Of a stretch of DNA of 5,326 nt, positions 4,709-5,326 are shown in pieces. Position 1 is the stretch's first letter; the number at the start of each line of letters is the position of its first letter. The notes beneath the pieces are model-generated. The model ran no database searches and had not been told where the DNA came from. It saw only the letters and a program-made list of their open reading frames with translations. Origin of the DNA: Methanoregulaceae archaeon. GTDB lineage: Archaea; Halobacteriota; Methanomicrobia; Methanomicrobiales; Methanospirillaceae. Location: assembly GCA_028679405.1 (NCBI GenBank), contig JAJRBP010000121.1, forward strand, positions 1 through 5,326, in the 5' to 3' direction. The translations under genes and the position numbers were made by a program.

Positions 4709-5326
4709 CCTTCTCGCTCTCGCAGGTGGAGCCCTGGGGGCGGTCGCACCAGGAATATCTCAGTTTCTTCGACCTCGACGATAACGACCTCGGGAGGAGG
4801 CTGGCAGGGTGTGCGGACGGTCCTGCGGGGTTCAACAGCTGGCTCTCGGCACGAGGGGGTTCCATCGTCTCCTGTGACCCGCTGTACAGGTACCGGGCCG
4901 CAGAGATCCGTGACAGGATCCGGGAATGCAGGCCCCGGATCCTTCGCCAGGTAGAGGAGAACATGGACCTGTTCGTCTGGGAAACCGTCCGTTCCCCTGA
5001 AGAGCTCGGCAGGTACCGGGCATCCGCGATGCAGTCGTTCCTTGCCGACTATGAACGGGGCAGGCGGGAGGGGCGTTACCTGGCTGCAACGCTCCCGTTT
5101 CTCCCGTTCCCTGACAATAGTTTCGACATTGCGGTCTGTTCCCATCTCCTGTTCTACTATTCTCCCCAGTTATCCGGGGACTTTCACGTGGCGGCAATCA
5201 CGGAGATGCTCAGGGTCGCCCCCGAGGTGCGCATCTTCCCGCTCGTGGACCTCAATGCCGGTATGAGCGGGCACCTGGATCCCGTGTTGCGGGATCTCGG
5301 GGACAGAGGTCACGAGGTGGAGATCC
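4705..5326 (+). CDS. SAM-dependent methyltransferase-like protein, C-terminus cut off
   Basis: At least 207 residues are present and the frame is still open at the right edge. The order of motifs fits an uncharacterised class I SAM methyltransferase family. An N-terminal WGRSHQEYLSFFDL segment (11-24) comes first, then a motif I-like loop LAGCADGPAGFN (33-44) and the acidic post-I residue in GGSIVSCDPLYRY (51-63, D58). A helical insert carries AMQSFLADYERGRREGRY (108-125). The motif IV region follows as LPFPDNSFDIAVCSHLLFYY (133-152), then EMLRVAPEVRIFPLVDL (167-183). The usual G-x-G of motif I is G-C-A-D-G here, a form I associate with this family. The protein is probably cytoplasmic; the substrate is unknown. 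The start at 4705 is chosen because family members, as I recall them, begin shortly before the WGRS segment and because of the ATGA overlap. The frame is open upstream to 4585, so a longer N-terminus is possible but poorly supported. Confidence 0.8.
   Translation, partial: MTFSLSQVEPWGRSHQEYLSFFDLDDNDLGRRLAGCADGPAGFNSWLSARGGSIVSCDPLYRYRAAEIRDRIRECRPRILRQVEENMDLFVWETVRSPEELGRYRASAMQSFLADYERGRREGRYLAATLPFLPFPDNSFDIAVCSHLLFYYSPQLSGDFHVAAITEMLRVAPEVRIFPLVDLNAGMSGHLDPVLRDLGDRGHEVEI

Noticed and set aside
4627..5145. Antisense open frame across the methyltransferase gene
   Set aside because: The plus-strand frame shows ordered methyltransferase-like motifs and continues to the window edge; the antisense frame has no recognisable feature.
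1..5326. CRISPR array, IS element, tRNA or attachment site
   Set aside because: No regularly spaced repeats, transposase or integrase motifs, cloverleaf or tRNA-end duplication was seen on either strand.

Overview
The window reads as chromosomal DNA of a methanogenic euryarchaeon, most likely Methanomicrobiales or a close relative. This placement is an inference. It rests on archaeal TATA boxes instead of bacterial -35/-10 pairs, GGAGGTG Shine-Dalgarno sequences, a PEGA-CAP exported protein of a kind common in these archaea, fairly high GC with strong G/C third positions, and oligo-T rather than hairpin-U termination. No rRNA, tRNA, CRISPR array, transposase or integrase was seen, so this looks like ordinary core or shell genome, not an obvious island.

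Layout. At the left edge, on the minus strand, are the first 22 codons of a TrmO/TsaA-type tRNA methyltransferase running out of the window. Across a divergent 249-bp gap is a secreted PEGA + CAP (SCP/YkwD) protein (316-1317, +) with a well-placed TATA box that predicts a leaderless mRNA. A 239-bp gap with a 13-bp palindrome follows, then a flavodoxin-fold NAD(P)H:quinone-type oxidoreductase (1557-2156, +). This converges on a small single-domain cupin (2392-2796, -), which ends in T-tracts and has a clear TATA box and Shine-Dalgarno. A 297-bp divergent gap carries a second strong TATA box, an 11-bp palindrome and an imperfect tandem repeat. After it comes a YjgR/DUF853-type HerA-FtsK superfamily ATPase (3094-4584, +). 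Next is a probable tiny ORF of 28 codons (4622-4708) with its own Shine-Dalgarno, whose stop overlaps the start of a SAM-dependent methyltransferase-like protein (4705 onward, cut by the right edge).

Functional reading. The genes left of 3000 look like independent single-gene units: tRNA modification, an exported adhesin or enzyme-like protein, a redox flavoprotein and a cupin. The ATPase, mini-ORF and methyltransferase are co-oriented, with gaps of 37 nt and then an overlap, so they probably form one transcript. I see no complete new system. The most useful leads are the translationally coupled mini-ORF, the repeat-bearing leader of the ATPase gene, and the presence of a mainly bacterial ATPase family in an archaeal background.
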